14,690 nt of DNA from Lachnospiraceae bacterium. Lineage in GTDB: Bacteria; Bacillota; Clostridia; Lachnospirales; Lachnospiraceae. Below are positions 14,457 to 14,690 of this stretch, piece by piece. Below the pieces are notes generated by a model. That model ran no database searches. It worked only from the letters and a program-made list of their open reading frames with translations, and had not been told where the DNA came from. Location: positions 1 to 14,690 of the forward strand of contig VSNQ01000121.1 of assembly GCA_009774395.1 (NCBI GenBank), in the 5' to 3' direction. The first letter of the stretch is position 1. Every line of letters starts with the position of its first letter. Made by a program: the position numbers and the translations under genes.

Positions 14457-14561
14457 AATACCACAAAAACAGTAAATGTAAACATGTTGAAAACTTAAAA
14501 GTAGCGCGTATTTAAAAATTAATGTGCTGATAATCAATGATCTGTTTACATTAATGGTATT
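14457..14561. repeat. Interrupted inverted repeat near the right end
   Basis: AATGTAAACA (14475-14484) and TGTTTACATT (14543-14552) are perfect reverse complements. Outside them AATACCA (14457-14463) and TGGTATT (14555-14561) also match, with a longer gap on the left arm. No gene lies here. It may be a binding site for the recombinase or the Xre regulator. Confidence 0.5.
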
Positions 14562-14584
14562 TTGTTTTATACAATTCTTTTTTA

Positions 14585-14616
14585 TTTGAACTCATCTCTT
14601 GACAATGTTGCATAGA
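14585..14616 (+). repeat. Right end of the element (att-like repeat, copy C)
   Basis: Third copy of the 32-bp unit, core CTTGACAATGTTGCATAGA, with TTGACA at 14599-14604 and GA at 14615-14616. Coding sequence of the virD4-like gene begins at this GA, so this is the present right boundary of the inserted DNA. Confidence 0.8.
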
Positions 14617-14690
14617 ACTGATGTCGCAGGACGAGATTGCGGTCATGGACGGCGGGAAATGTATCATGCAGCTTAGAGGTGTCAGACCAT
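14615..14690 (+). pseudogene. C-terminal fragment of VirD4/TraG-type coupling protein, interrupted by the element
   Basis: From the GA at the element boundary, an open frame reads ELMSQDEIAVMDGGKCIMQL and then RGVRP before the window ends. From memory this matches a conserved stretch near the C-terminus of VirD4-like conjugation coupling ATPases of Firmicute conjugative elements. There is no start codon or upstream half here, so the gene is split by the insertion. The missing N-terminal part should lie to the left of the element, outside the window. Confidence 0.65.

Noticed and set aside
1..14690. CRISPR array or insertion-sequence transposase
   Set aside because: No regularly spaced direct repeats and no DDE or HUH-type transposase frame were seen; the 32-bp repeats are too few and too unevenly spaced.

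Overview
The window suggests a gut-type Firmicute (class Clostridia, Lachnospiraceae-like). This is inferred from the family mix: a MobV relaxase, a phage-type replisome organizer, a DnaC-like loader, a TnpW-like protein, a TnpX/TndX-type large serine recombinase and DUF6809 proteins, all with strong AGGAGG-type ribosome binding sites. It is almost entirely mobile DNA. The last 76 bases are the C-terminal part of a VirD4/TraG-type coupling protein that starts abruptly in mid-gene, so the element appears to sit inside a conjugation gene of a larger integrative conjugative element.

Layout. (1) Bases 1-120: no recognised gene. (2) Bases 150-5190: a mobilization/replication backbone, all on the + strand. 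It holds a CopG-like ribbon-helix-helix protein behind a double operator, an oriT-like inverted repeat, two DUF6809 paralogues, about 350 nt of dense hairpins, the MobV relaxase, a long hairpin terminator, the replisome organizer, the DnaC-like ATPase and a TnpW-like small protein. (3) Bases 5220-6996: the large serine recombinase with its own promoter and terminator. (4) Bases 7000-11075: a more AT-rich cargo operon encoding a Mre11/SbcD-like nuclease and a Rad50/SbcC-like ATPase with a central membrane hairpin (YhaO/YhaN-like). It is followed by a near-identical copy of the recombinase terminator. (5) Bases 11085-14616: two further cargo segments whose genes are all on the - strand. The first holds a nucleotidyltransferase. 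The second holds a degenerate serine-recombinase-like protein, an Xre regulator and an unrecognised 349-aa coiled-coil protein.

The most striking structure is a 32-bp sequence found three times in the same orientation (11085-11116, 12195-12226, 14585-14616). Each copy contains TTGACA and ends in GA. The last copy abuts the virD4 fragment, so it is the right end of the element. The other two look like earlier right ends, which suggests stepwise, cassette-like accretion of cargo next to a TnpX-type recombinase. In Tn4451 the right end supplies a -35 box that completes a promoter on circularisation; the TTGACA here would fit that role.

How the genes may work together (inference): the recombinase excises and inserts the element, the relaxase acts at the oriT-like site so that the element can borrow the host element's conjugation machinery, and the organizer/DnaC pair supports replication of the circular form. 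The cargo (membrane SbcCD-like pair, nucleotidyltransferase, regulator plus unknown protein) has the look of accessory, possibly defence-type, genes, but no defence function can be shown from sequence alone.
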